A stretch of 29,106 nucleotides of DNA. Source: Terrimesophilobacter sp044464485. Its GTDB lineage: Bacteria > Actinomycetota > Actinomycetes > Actinomycetales > Microbacteriaceae. Every line of letters starts with the position of its first letter. The first letter of the stretch is position 1. This document shows, piece after piece, positions 1 to 8,814 of the stretch. The position numbers were made by a program, and so were the translations under genes. The notes beneath the pieces were generated by a model that was not told the origin of the DNA, ran no database searches, and was given only the letters and a program-made list of their open reading frames with translations. The stretch covers positions 1 through 29,106 of the forward strand of contig JBIQLG010000017.1 in assembly GCA_044464485.1 (NCBI GenBank), written 5' to 3'.

Positions 1-1082
1 ACCTGGGTGGCGAGGGCCTGGTCGACCGAGAGGAAGCATCCGTAGCCGAGGCCGAGCAGCCCCGCCGCCACCATCGCGGTCTCGAAGGTCGGTGCGAAGG
101 CTAGAAGAAGCGCCGCGACGGCCTGCAGCGCGGATGCCGCAAACACGAAGAGCTTGCGTTGACCCAGCCTGTCGGAGAGCCAGCCAAGGCCGAGGGACGC
201 GAGCACGACAAACACCATGTAGATGAGCGTGAGGGTGAGGAGCGCGTCCTGCGCCGGGTCGCCTGGCGCGAAACCGAGGCCATCCTGCAGGAAGTACAGC
301 AGCAGTGTAGTGCCGAAGGCGTTGCCGAAGTTGACGAGGATGCGACTGAGAAGGGTCCAGCCGAAGTCGGGGAATTGGCGTGGGCTGATCCAGAAGCCTT
401 GAATGAGCGCACGCAGCGTGAATGGCGGTCGGTCTTCGATGGGCAGCACTGCATCCGGAATGCGCAGCACGAACGGCAACACGAGAACCACGAGTAGCAC
501 TGCGACGAGCGTGTATCCGAGAAACTGGCTGAGGCCCAGCATGATCACCAGAAGGAGTCCCGCGATCGTGCCGACGGCCTGCGGCGCCGAGAGCCAGCCG
601 GAAACGAATCCGCGCTGATTCACCGGGACTTGATCCGAAATTGTCGCGGTGAGGGCGGAGGTGAGCATGCAGAAGCCGATGATCGTGAGCGACCACATGA
701 TGCCGATGCCGACCATCGTCGACTGGAGCCCCAGGACGATGAGCGAGCCCGCGAAAAGCAGCGCGCCGCCGAGGATCCACGGACGTCGACGCCCGAACTT
801 GCTGGTCGTGCGGTCGGAGAGAGCTCCGGTGAGCGGATACGCGACGAGCGCGAAGACGCCCGCAATTCCGGAGATGATGCCGAACGCGACAACCTTGTCG
901 ACCCAGTGCGCGGACTCGGCGACATGTGCCTCCACCTGCTGCGGCAGCAGCAGTTGCACGGGCGTAAGTTGCGCCATCCAGATGCCGAACCAGGCGGTGG
1001 CGAAGAGCGCGATCCAGCCCGCCGAGACGAGTCGCGTCGGTTCGGATAATGCCGCGGGAGCGGCGGTCGTGTGCTGCGTCAT
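1..1082 (-). CDS. MFS transporter, partial (C-terminus beyond window edge)
   Basis: Integral membrane transporter of the major facilitator superfamily; substrate not determinable. About 360 codons are visible, starting MTQHTTAAPAAL and running off the left edge without a stop. The translation has many hydrophobic helices. The loop after the second helix reads SDRTTSKFGRRRPWI, which matches the MFS motif A region and resembles the sugar/cation symporter-like or tetracenomycin-like branches. The ATG overlaps the stop of the upstream TetR gene in an ATGA arrangement, so the two are co-transcribed and translationally coupled. This suggests that the regulator controls the transporter, perhaps for export of a toxic compound or uptake of a glycoside. 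The family call is firm; the substrate is unknown. Confidence 0.85.
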   Translation of the reverse strand, partial: MTQHTTAAPAALSEPTRLVSAGWIALFATAWFGIWMAQLTPVQLLLPQQVEAHVAESAHWVDKVVAFGIISGIAGVFALVAYPLTGALSDRTTSKFGRRRPWILGGALLFAGSLIVLGLQSTMVGIGIMWSLTIIGFCMLTSALTATISDQVPVNQRGFVSGWLSAPQAVGTIAGLLLVIMLGLSQFLGYTLVAVLLVVLVLPFVLRIPDAVLPIEDRPPFTLRALIQGFWISPRQFPDFGWTLLSRILVNFGNAFGTTLLLYFLQDGLGFAPGDPAQDALLTLTLIYMVFVVLASLGLGWLSDRLGQRKLFVFAASALQAVAALLLAFAPTFETAMVAAGLLGLGYGCFLSVDQALATQ

Positions 1083-1699
1083 GATGACTTCTCTCTCGTG
1101 TGGTCAGGTGAGGTGGCAAGTGCGGCAAGTGAATCGGCGGCAAAATCCATGGTCGTTGCGGCGGCATCATCATCGCGGTCGGCCAGCCAGGCGAGAGTGA
1201 GCCCGCCGATGAAGTTGACGAGCAGGCGCGCGACGAGGTCCACCGGCACACGCCAGGTGACACCTGCCGTCTCTGCGCCCGCGCGCAGAACGTCTCCCGC
1301 AGTTCGCCGATACGTTTCGTACTGGGCCGCCGGCAGGTCGTGAAGCTCGTCAGTGCGCAGCGCATAGTGCAGGAGTTCGAACATTGCCTGCTCATGGCTG
1401 GGCTCTGCGGTGAGCGTATCGAAATAGGCTTGCAATCCGGCTCGCACGGCACTGCGGATGTCCAGTTCGCTGCTGAGTGTGGCTGTTGCGGCCCGACCCT
1501 CGTTTTCTACCACGTACGAAATGAGTTCGCGCATCATTTCATCGCGGGACCGGAACGCGTAGTGAAAACTCGCGAGCGGCATGTCCGCCTCGGCAACGAT
1601 GGCGCGCGTGGTCGCGGCATGAACGCCCTCACGGCGGATGACGCGCAGCGCGGCGTGGATGAGCGCCTCACGCCGATCCGCCGATGAAATGCGCGCCAC
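1079..1699 (-). CDS. TetR family transcriptional regulator
   Basis: A 206-residue DNA-binding repressor-type protein. Residues 7-50 form a TetR N-terminal helix-turn-helix: an ALRVIRREGVHAATTRAIVAEA stretch followed by a recognition helix ending SFHYAFRSRDEMM. The remainder is a helical ligand-binding domain of normal length. The start is GTG at 1699, preceded by an AGGAAA ribosome site. The stop overlaps the ATG of the MFS gene by four bases, so both form one operon. An imperfect palindrome at 1750-1767 (TAGGG, 8-base gap, CCCTA) lies about 50 bases upstream and may be its operator. It probably represses the operon and is induced by a substrate of the transporter (inference). Confidence 0.88.
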   Translation of the reverse strand: MARISSADRREALIHAALRVIRREGVHAATTRAIVAEADMPLASFHYAFRSRDEMMRELISYVVENEGRAATATLSSELDIRSAVRAGLQAYFDTLTAEPSHEQAMFELLHYALRTDELHDLPAAQYETYRRTAGDVLRAGAETAGVTWRVPVDLVARLLVNFIGGLTLAWLADRDDDAAATTMDFAADSLAALATSPDHTREKSS

Positions 1700-1749
1700 G
1701 ATTTCCTGCCTTCGTCACTGAAGTGGGTCAAGCGTCCAAGACGCGTGAC

Positions 1750-1767
1750 TAGGGAAATAGTGCCCTA
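1750..1767. promoter_or_regulatory. Possible operator upstream of TetR-MFS operon
   Basis: Inverted repeat TAGGG-AAATAGTG-CCCTA about 50 bases upstream of the GTG of the TetR gene. The arms are only 5 bp, so chance is possible. The location fits autoregulation by the TetR protein. Confidence 0.35.
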
Positions 1768-1900
1768 TTCGAAATCGCGTGTCAACCGCGCGCGCTGGCT
1801 GGAGCAAGCGTGATCCTGATGCGCCCATGCGCATCAGTTCAACAGACTCAATCGCCTCGGCAACGACCGCAAGCGGCCGCTCCGCTCGCCTCAATCGTCT

Positions 1901-1943
1901 GTGCCCCCGGAGGGACTCGAACCGAATCTGCGCGAGCAGATTC
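1901..1943 (-). repeat. Partial duplicate of tRNA-Leu 3' end joined to a hairpin
   Basis: Positions 1901-1923 repeat exactly, over 23 bases, the T-arm and acceptor 3' end of the tRNA-Leu gene at 1981-2003, in the same orientation and 80 bases downstream of it. Immediately next to the copy, 1924-1943 is a perfect hairpin with an 8-bp stem (GAATCTGC) and a 4-base loop. The rest does not fold into a tRNA: the T-stem 5' strand does not pair with its partner. It is either a decayed tandem tRNA copy or the attachment-site remnant of a lost integrative element. Confidence 0.75.
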
Positions 1944-1981
1944 AGACAGTCAGCGAGACCCGATAGGGCCACGCCACAGCG

Positions 1982-2055
1982 TGCCCCCGGAGGGACTCGA
2001 ACCCTCACTGTGACGATTTTAAGTCGTCTGCCTCTGCCGATTGGGCTACGGGGGC
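1982..2055 (-). tRNA. tRNA-Leu (anticodon UAA)
   Basis: The minus strand folds into a 74-nt cloverleaf. The acceptor GCCCCCG pairs with CGGGGGC. The D-stem GCC pairs with GGC. The anticodon stem GACGA/UCGUC encloses the loop CUUAAAA, giving anticodon UAA. The T-arm is GAGGG-UUCGAGU-CCCUC and the discriminator base is A. CCA is not encoded. It reads UUA codons, which are rare in high-GC actinobacteria but occur in the imported genes of this window (for example in the GHKL ATPase and its RHH partner). The variable loop is only 5 nt, unlike the long arm usual for leucine tRNAs. Confidence 0.93.
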
Positions 2056-2094
2056 GATGCTGTCGCCCAGCCTAGAGGCTCAGCAGGCCGAAAT

Positions 2095-3414
2095 TCAGGA
2101 CTTGGGTCGGGCAGCGAACTCTTCGAAGGCCGCGCGAGGAGCAATCCGGTCTTCGAGCGAGACGATGTCGCGGCGTAACAGGAAGTTCATAAACCAGTTG
2201 CCGAACACGCGGATCTTGCGCTCCCACATGGGAACCGCGAGTCCGTGGTAGCCGCGGTGCATGAACCACGCGATGAGCCCCTTCACGGCAAATCCACCCG
2301 ACTGGAAGACTCCGTGGTAGAGGCCGAGACCGGCAACCGCACCGAGGTTCTTGTGGTAGTACTCGGCCGGGTCGTCCCCGCGCAAGGTTCCCGTGAGGCT
2401 CTTCGCGAGGAGCTTCCCCTGACGAACCGCGTGCTGAGCGTTCGGCACACAGAAGCCGCCGACACCGCCGCCGGTGAGATCGGGGACCGCACTCACGTCT
2501 CCCGCACCCCACGCATCCGCCACAATCTGTTCCCCGTCGCGAACCCGCAGGTCCGCGCCGACACGCAGGCGACCGCGCTCATCGAGCGGCAGATCCGTGT
2601 TCTTCAACACGGGGTTGGCCATGACGCCCGCCGTCCACACAATGACATCCGATTCAAACGTCTCGCCGTTGGACATGACCACTTTGCCGTCAACGGCAGA
2701 CGTGAGCTGGGTTTCCAAATGGATTTGCGCACCGCGTTCGGCAAGGTGCTTGATGACCCAGTGGCTCGTCTTGAGCGACACCTCCGGCATGATGCGATCC
2801 ATGGCCTCAATGAGGTGGAAGTGCGTGTCTTCGAAAGTGATCTCGGGGTAGTAGCGCAGCAAGCCGCTCGCGAGGCTCCGCAATTCGCCGAAAATTTCGA
2901 TACCGGCGAAGCCGCCGCCCACGACGACGAACGTGAGGAGACGATCGCGTTCGGGGCCGGGCGGCAGTAGCGCTGCGCGGTCGAAGTTCACCATGAGACG
3001 GTCGCGCACTGCCGTCGCCTCTTCAATCGTCTTCAAGCCGATGGCCTGATCTGCGACGCCCGGGATGGGGAACGTGCGCGAGACGGCGCCGGCCGTCACC
3101 ACGATGATGTCGTATTTCAGTTCCCAGGGATCCCCCACGGCGGGCGAGATCGTTGCGGTTTTGGAAGCATGATCGATCTTCGAGACGCTGGCCGTGATGA
3201 TCTCGGTGTGACGCAGGTGGCGGCGATGGCTGACCACGGCGTGCCGAGGCTCAATGGAGCCGGCGGCAACTTCTGGCAGAAAAGGCTGGTACGTCATGTA
3301 CGGTCGCGGATCGACGATCGTCACGTCCGCTTCGCCAGATCGAAGCCACTTCTCCAGTTTGAGTGCAGTGTAAAAACCGGCATATCCGCCGCCGACAATC
3401 AGAATTTTTGGCAC
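2095..3414 (-). CDS. ndh: Type II NADH dehydrogenase (NADH:quinone oxidoreductase)
   Basis: Single-subunit, non-proton-pumping NDH-2 of 439 residues that transfers electrons from NADH through FAD to menaquinone at the inner face of the membrane. The N-terminus carries the FAD dinucleotide-binding fold with GGGYAGF at residues 8-14. A second Rossmann motif, VVVGGGFAGIE, near residue 165 binds NADH. The AWGAGDVSAV region near residue 305 is the usual second FAD contact. The C-terminal 60 residues contain amphipathic and basic helices that would anchor it to the membrane. The start is GTG at 3414, 12 bases after the stop of the S8 protease gene, so co-transcription is likely. Length and motifs are normal for actinobacterial Ndh. 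Confidence 0.95.
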   Translation of the reverse strand: MPKILIVGGGYAGFYTALKLEKWLRSGEADVTIVDPRPYMTYQPFLPEVAAGSIEPRHAVVSHRRHLRHTEIITASVSKIDHASKTATISPAVGDPWELKYDIIVVTAGAVSRTFPIPGVADQAIGLKTIEEATAVRDRLMVNFDRAALLPPGPERDRLLTFVVVGGGFAGIEIFGELRSLASGLLRYYPEITFEDTHFHLIEAMDRIMPEVSLKTSHWVIKHLAERGAQIHLETQLTSAVDGKVVMSNGETFESDVIVWTAGVMANPVLKNTDLPLDERGRLRVGADLRVRDGEQIVADAWGAGDVSAVPDLTGGGVGGFCVPNAQHAVRQGKLLAKSLTGTLRGDDPAEYYHKNLGAVAGLGLYHGVFQSGGFAVKGLIAWFMHRGYHGLAVPMWERKIRVFGNWFMNFLLRRDIVSLEDRIAPRAAFEEFAARPKS

Positions 3415-3426
3415 TAAACCAATCTA

Positions 3427-4671
3427 CTACGAGTGTCGAGACGCCCTGACACGCCGCAGAAACGTCACGAGCCACACGGCGAGGAGCGCGAGAAATGCGG
3501 CAAAGACCAGCAAGGGGATTCCCACGTCTCGCAACTGGGAAATTGTGGGTAGCAGGGTACCGACTGGCGTGGAAGAATCGGCCTCCGGAACCGGCGTCGG
3601 GGTGGGCGTCGCGGAAGGCGTTTCGACGACGGGCGGAGGCTGCGCGGACTCGGCCCTGCGGTGCACATGGATCCAGTCTTTGAGCTGCTGAGCCGGGTTG
3701 TCAGTGACGGGCGGCACGTCAGCGTTCACTGCCGCGGCGGCGTTCACGAGCCCGTAGCCGTAAATCGGGCTCGGCACTGCGACGCCCGGCGACGTGGCCG
3801 TCGCCGTGATGCGGTGAATCACATTGCCCGCGTCAAGATCCGGATGCGCCGCCCGGACGAGCGCGACGATCCCCGAAACGATGGGCGCCGCCCCGCTCGT
3901 GCCCGCCCACGCGTAGTACCCACCACCCGGCGCTGCCCCGACCAGGTCTTCGCTGGGCGCGGAAACGGAAATGGTGATGCCCTGCGACGACGCGTCGAAG
4001 CTCGCCGCGCCGTTGCGATCGACGCCACCGACGACGAGGACGCCCGGTATTGTGGCGGGCGCTCCCACTTCAGTGGTGCCGCTGCCGCGGTTTCCCGCCG
4101 CCGCCACCACGACCACATCGTGTTCGAATGCGTACAGGAAAGCGTCGTCCCAACTTCTCGGCCATTCGAGGCTGTTGCGCGTGAGCGACATATTGATGAC
4201 AGAGGCACCGTGATCGACCGCCCATTTAACCGCGTCGGCGATCTGGTCATCCGAACTTCGGGAACCGGCGTCGAAGCCGATGGAGATCGCGAGCAGGTCA
4301 GCTGCGGGTGCCGAACCGATCACTCCCGACGCGCTGCCGTGCCCCCGACCGGCGGCGAGGGACGCCACCATTGTGCCGTGCTCGCTGTTGCTGCCGATCG
4401 GCGTCTGGCCATCGGATGACCCCACTCCGGAAACATCGGTGCCACCGACAACCGACCCAGCGAGGTCGACATGGGTGCCGTCGACGCCCGTGTCGATGAT
4501 CGCGATGGTGACGCCGGCACCCTTCGTGGTGTTCCAGGCGGAGGTGATGCCGTATTGGTTCAGCCAGTACTCGCGGTCCCGAATGGAATCCGCCGCCGCC
4601 GAGCCGGCACCGATGAAGGTGACGGATGCGGCGAGCGCAAGGCACGCAATTGCGGCGATGACGCGTTTCAT
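3427..4671 (-). CDS. Membrane-anchored S8 (subtilisin/mycosin-like) serine protease
   Basis: A 414-residue secreted and membrane-tethered subtilase. Residues 1-27 are a signal peptide (MKRV, hydrophobic core, cleavage near AAA-DS). The catalytic triad is visible as D60 (IAIIDTGVDGTH), H98 (SEHGTMVASLAAG) and S259 (AGTSGAAPIVSG), with N194 (AAGNRG) for the oxyanion hole. A Pro/Thr-rich linker at 345-372 leads to one transmembrane helix at 383-404 and a short basic cytoplasmic tail. This layout is that of mycosins (MycP), but no ESX genes are seen here, so type VII secretion is not implied. The ATG at 4671 is chosen because it gives the signal peptide and overlaps the DUF501 stop; an upstream start at 4716 would add 15 residues of arginine-rich sequence. 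Confidence 0.9.
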   Translation of the reverse strand: MKRVIAAIACLALAASVTFIGAGSAAADSIRDREYWLNQYGITSAWNTTKGAGVTIAIIDTGVDGTHVDLAGSVVGGTDVSGVGSSDGQTPIGSNSEHGTMVASLAAGRGHGSASGVIGSAPAADLLAISIGFDAGSRSSDDQIADAVKWAVDHGASVINMSLTRNSLEWPRSWDDAFLYAFEHDVVVVAAAGNRGSGTTEVGAPATIPGVLVVGGVDRNGAASFDASSQGITISVSAPSEDLVGAAPGGGYYAWAGTSGAAPIVSGIVALVRAAHPDLDAGNVIHRITATATSPGVAVPSPIYGYGLVNAAAAVNADVPPVTDNPAQQLKDWIHVHRRAESAQPPPVVETPSATPTPTPVPEADSSTPVGTLLPTISQLRDVGIPLLVFAAFLALLAVWLVTFLRRVRASRHS

Positions 4672-5201
4672 GTTCCGACCTCGCCGTCGCCCGCTTTCAC
4701 GACACCGCACTGGCACACCTCAGGGGACCAGGATGCACGCTCCAGTGCAGCATCGCCGATGGGATTCACACCGGGACCGGCCGCAAGCGAGTGCGCGACA
4801 AGAGCGTGCAGGCACTTGACTCTCTCGGGCATTCCACCGGCTGAAATGCCGTGCAGTTCGGTCACCGTATCGACACTGTCGCGGTCGGCAAGATACTGTG
4901 TGTGAGCCTCGAGGTAGCGTTGGCGCAGGTGTTCATCGCCCGCGAGAAGCGCGGTCAGTTCCCCCATGACCCCGGTGGCCTCCAGCGTGGAGACCGACGC
5001 CGTTGCGGCCGGATGGCTCAGGTAGTAGAGCGTCGGAAACGGCGTACCGTCGTCGAGCCGCGGCGCGGTCGCCACGACCGTCGGGGCGCCGCACACGCAA
5101 CGCGCCGCAACCCCGATCACTCCACGAGCGGGTCGGCCAAGTTGGAGCGACACGGTGCGGATCTCCTCCTCGCTGGGTGTATCAAACGGCGGCCGCGTCA
5201 T
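4668..5201 (-). CDS. DUF501 family protein
   Basis: A 177-residue cytoplasmic protein of the DUF501 family, which in actinobacteria sits directly after the FtsB/DivIC gene next to enolase. The translation has the family hallmarks: QLGRPARGVIGVAARC near residue 20, a FPTLYYLSHP motif near residue 55, and a C-terminal GMPERVKCLHALVAHSLAAGPGVNPIGD stretch with the conserved cysteine and histidine. Biochemical function is not established. The ATG at 5201 overlaps the ftsB stop, and its own stop overlaps the ATG of the protease gene, each in an ATGA arrangement. The three genes are therefore translationally coupled. A ppx/gppA phosphatase gene, which commonly follows in related genomes, is not present here. 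Confidence 0.88.
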   Translation of the reverse strand: MTRPPFDTPSEEEIRTVSLQLGRPARGVIGVAARCVCGAPTVVATAPRLDDGTPFPTLYYLSHPAATASVSTLEATGVMGELTALLAGDEHLRQRYLEAHTQYLADRDSVDTVTELHGISAGGMPERVKCLHALVAHSLAAGPGVNPIGDAALERASWSPEVCQCGVVKAGDGEVGT

Positions 5202-5704
5202 CCCTGCTTGTCCTTGATCACGGGTGCGACGATCTCGCCCGGCTTGTCGTCGGTGAGCCCCGCCGTGAGAACGGACGACAGCAGCATCCGCACCCAGTCC
5301 ACCTGGGTGGTTTGCACCTGGGCGCTGATCGGTTGGCCGTCGCTCGTGGTGGGGGTGTTCCCGTCGTCGATGACGAGGTAGCTGTATTCGCCCGGGTATA
5401 CGTAGTTCAGTCGCTCTCGCGCCTGCGCTTCGACATAGCTCGGGTCGGACCATCGGGCACGTTCGCTCTTCAGCTCCTTCACACCGTCTTTTTGTTGTTG
5501 CACTTCCGCGCGGAGAGCAGCGATTTGCTGCTGCTGTTGAACGAAAATGCGCAACGAGGGGGCGAGGACGACAACCGTGAGAACAAGAATGGTGAGCGTT
5601 GCGATGGTGAACCATGAGAGTCGGATGCTGCGCACCCAGCCGGCCCGCGCACTCTGCTCGGGCAGGCGCACGGGAACGCGCTCAGGTTTCTGCCTCCGGG
5701 TCAT
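5198..5704 (-). CDS. ftsB: FtsB/DivIC-like septum formation initiator
   Basis: A 168-residue bitopic membrane protein of the division complex, expected to work with FtsL and FtsQ at the septum. After a basic cytoplasmic N-terminus (about 28 residues) there is one transmembrane helix at about 30-52. A glutamine-rich coiled coil follows at about 53-90 (FVQQQQQIAALRAEVQQQKDGVKEL). The conserved segment YVEAQARERLNYVYPGE at about 91-107 is the typical end of the DivIC domain. The C-terminal 60 residues are polar and family-variable. It lies downstream of eno across a repeat-containing spacer of about 175 bases, the classical actinobacterial eno-divIC-DUF501 order, and is coupled to DUF501 by a 4-base overlap. 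Confidence 0.9.
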   Translation of the reverse strand: MTRRQKPERVPVRLPEQSARAGWVRSIRLSWFTIATLTILVLTVVVLAPSLRIFVQQQQQIAALRAEVQQQKDGVKELKSERARWSDPSYVEAQARERLNYVYPGEYSYLVIDDGNTPTTSDGQPISAQVQTTQVDWVRMLLSSVLTAGLTDDKPGEIVAPVIKDKQG

Positions 5705-5740
5705 GCATCAAGCCTAAGCGCGGAGCCCCGTGCGACCGCG

Positions 5741-5871
5741 GAGGGATCGCGCCGTGCCCGCACTCGCTCCCTGAGGAAATCGCGCCGCACCCGCACTCGC
5801 TCCCTGAGGAAATCGCGCCGCACCCGCACTCGCTCCCTGAGGAAATCGCGCCGCGATTGTCTCGAAGGGAG
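5741..5871. repeat. Tandem copies of intergenic palindromic repeat between eno and ftsB
   Basis: Three 33-bp direct units start at 5761, 5794 and 5827, each containing CTCCCTGAGGAAATCGCG. The third is partial, and a degenerate fourth lies at 5741-5760. The last unit closes a palindrome at 5833-5871, with outer arms CTCCCT/AGGGAG and a perfect inner hairpin AATCGCG-C-CGCGATT. In the minus direction it begins 9 bases after the eno stop and could end eno transcription. The same element family appears at 7211, 10359, 25432 and 28104. Confidence 0.85.
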
Positions 5872-5879
5872 ACAGCTCG

Positions 5880-7160
<1,281 letters not shown>

Positions 7161-7210
7161 GGGGGTTCTCCTTCATTGTGATTTTCGTCGGAGTCAAGTC
7201 TAGTTCCGTC

Positions 7211-7257
7211 TCCCTGAGGCTCTCGCTGCGTGACGCGGCTCGCGGAAACCTCAGGGA
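7211..7257. repeat. Palindromic repeat between hisS and eno
   Basis: Nine-base inverted arms TCCCTGAGG and CCTCAGGGA enclose 29 bases that contain further self-complementary GC-rich sequence. It lies 12 bases beyond the hisS stop and 50 bases ahead of the eno start. It belongs to the same family as the other CCTCAGGGA elements in the window and may act as the hisS terminator. It lacks a T-run, so Rho-independent termination of the standard type is not shown. Confidence 0.7.
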
Positions 7258-7268
7258 TCGCGACCCCG

Positions 7269-8603
7269 TCAGTGGGCGGTTCCAAGCGGCCTGAACGAGA
7301 GTTCCGCCGCGGTCGCCGCATCGCCCACCCGCGCGAACTGTCCGAAACCGGATGCGGCGAGCGTGTCGAGCAAAGCTTTCACATTGCGCGGTTCCCGCTC
7401 AAGCCTCACGCGCCGACCCATCGCAATGAGCTCAGCCTTGATGACCATCAGCTGGGCGGGGTCGGCATGGGCATCGTGCAACAGCACCACGGCATCGGAC
7501 GCCGCGTTGTCGGCCAGTTCGACCAGATCGACGATGCGCTCGAAGCCGAGCGAGAATCCGCTGGCCGGAACATCGCGACCGAGGAATCGCCCGATCATGC
7601 CGTCGTATCGCCCACCCCCGCCGAGCGAATAGCCAAGCTCCGGGTGCATCGCTTCAAAGATCATCCCCGTGTAGTAGCCCATCCCCCGCACGAGGAATGG
7701 ATCAAACGTGAGCGGGATGCCGGGAACCATCTCCCCATGCAAACCCTCGTGAGCGACTTCGTCTGCCGCGGGAAGCGCGCGCTCGACCGCCACGCCGAGC
7801 GCGATGAGGTCGGCAATTGCGGGTGAATCGAATTCGTCGGGCAGGGCGGCGCGAATCTGCCGCTCTCCGAACGGATTGAACTGCATCGTGTGCGGGCGGT
7901 TGAGATATTCGTCGAGTGCCGTGACGGCATCCGAGGATGCCTTGTTCCGCGTCAACTCGTCGATCACGCCGGCGGGACCCACCTTGTCGAGCTTGTCGAG
8001 GGTGATCAGCACGGACGCGTGCTCCGCAGACTCGAAACCGAAGTGATCAAGCAACGCCGTGAGGATGCGGCGATCGTTGATGCGTATGGTCACGTCAGAA
8101 AGCGCAAGTGCGGAGAACGTCGCAAGCGACGCGACGATGAGTTCTGCTTCCGCGAGCCCCGTTGCATCACCAATGACATCGATGTCGCACTGCACAAACT
8201 GGCGATAGCGCCCCTTTTGCGGTCGTTCCGCCCGCCACACCGACCCCAGTTGAATGGAGCGGAATACGCTGGGCAACACGGCGTGATGGCTCGCGTAGAA
8301 GCGTGAGAGCGGCACCGTGAGATCGAACCGAAGACCGAGGTCGGCAAGATCGAGCGGCTCGCTGGCCGCAGCTAGATCCTCGGCGGTCAGGCCGCGCTTC
8401 AGAATACCGAACGCCAGTTTCTCGTTGTCGCCACCGAGGCCCGCGTGAAGTCGCTCGCTTTCCTCGACAACGGGTGTTTCGATTTCGTCGAAACCGTGGG
8501 CGCGATAGGTGTCCCGGATGATTCCCAGCACGCGTTCGCGGCGCACCTTCTCTTCGGGAAGAAAGTCGCGCATGCCGCGCGGGGGGTTTACCTGATGTGC
8601 CAC
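7269..8603 (-). CDS. hisS: Histidyl-tRNA synthetase
   Basis: Class II aminoacyl-tRNA synthetase charging tRNA-His, 444 residues, cytoplasmic homodimer. The N-terminus has PPRGMRDFLPEE. Motif 2 spans about residues 121-145 (VWRAERPQKGRYRQFVQCDID). The histidine-specific motif reads LVRGMGYYTGMIFE, with catalytic R286. Motif 3 is GFSLGFERIVDL at about 329-340. A C-terminal anticodon-binding domain covers about 350-444. In the classical RGLDYY motif the aspartate is here glycine (G289), which may be a lineage feature. The start is GTG at 8603, with GAGGG immediately upstream. The 211-base upstream region holds a 26-bp perfect palindrome. Confidence 0.93.
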   Translation of the reverse strand: MAHQVNPPRGMRDFLPEEKVRRERVLGIIRDTYRAHGFDEIETPVVEESERLHAGLGGDNEKLAFGILKRGLTAEDLAAASEPLDLADLGLRFDLTVPLSRFYASHHAVLPSVFRSIQLGSVWRAERPQKGRYRQFVQCDIDVIGDATGLAEAELIVASLATFSALALSDVTIRINDRRILTALLDHFGFESAEHASVLITLDKLDKVGPAGVIDELTRNKASSDAVTALDEYLNRPHTMQFNPFGERQIRAALPDEFDSPAIADLIALGVAVERALPAADEVAHEGLHGEMVPGIPLTFDPFLVRGMGYYTGMIFEAMHPELGYSLGGGGRYDGMIGRFLGRDVPASGFSLGFERIVDLVELADNAASDAVVLLHDAHADPAQLMVIKAELIAMGRRVRLEREPRNVKALLDTLAASGFGQFARVGDAATAAELSFRPLGTAH

Positions 8604-8674
8604 CCCTCGATTCTGGCACCTCCCGCACGTGCACGGGAGACGGCAGAATCACGTCGCAAAAACACACGCCCTAC

Positions 8675-8719
8675 CATGACGCCAGTTGTGCCTCATGACG
8701 CCGAACGTTCGGCGTCATG
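8675..8719. promoter_or_regulatory. 26-bp perfect palindrome plus extra half-site upstream of hisS
   Basis: Positions 8694-8719 form a gap-free perfect palindrome with half-site CATGACGCCGAAC. A further half-site CATGACGCC lies at 8675-8683, in the direct orientation. It is 91-116 bases upstream of the hisS start and about 95 bases past the stop of the TetR gene. There is no T-run on either side, so an operator for a dimeric regulator is at least as likely as a terminator. Confidence 0.7.
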
Positions 8720-8814
8720 GGAAAGCACAGCCATCATGGTCAGGCGTGCGGCGCGCAGTGGCCGCAGCGCCAGTGCAGGCGCGCCCCATCGTCGCGCATA
8801 CGATTGCGGTGCTG

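Noticed and set aside
1901..1980. A second functional tRNA next to tRNA-Leu
   Set aside because: Only the 3' part is kept; no acceptor 5' strand, anticodon arm or paired T-stem can be formed.
3661..4419. 252-codon plus-strand frame within the S8 protease
   Set aside because: It is antisense to a gene with an intact catalytic triad and has no recognisable domain.
5761..5853. Three 33-bp direct repeats resembling a CRISPR array
   Set aside because: The units are back to back without unique spacers, contain the same palindrome seen at other loci, and no cas gene is present.
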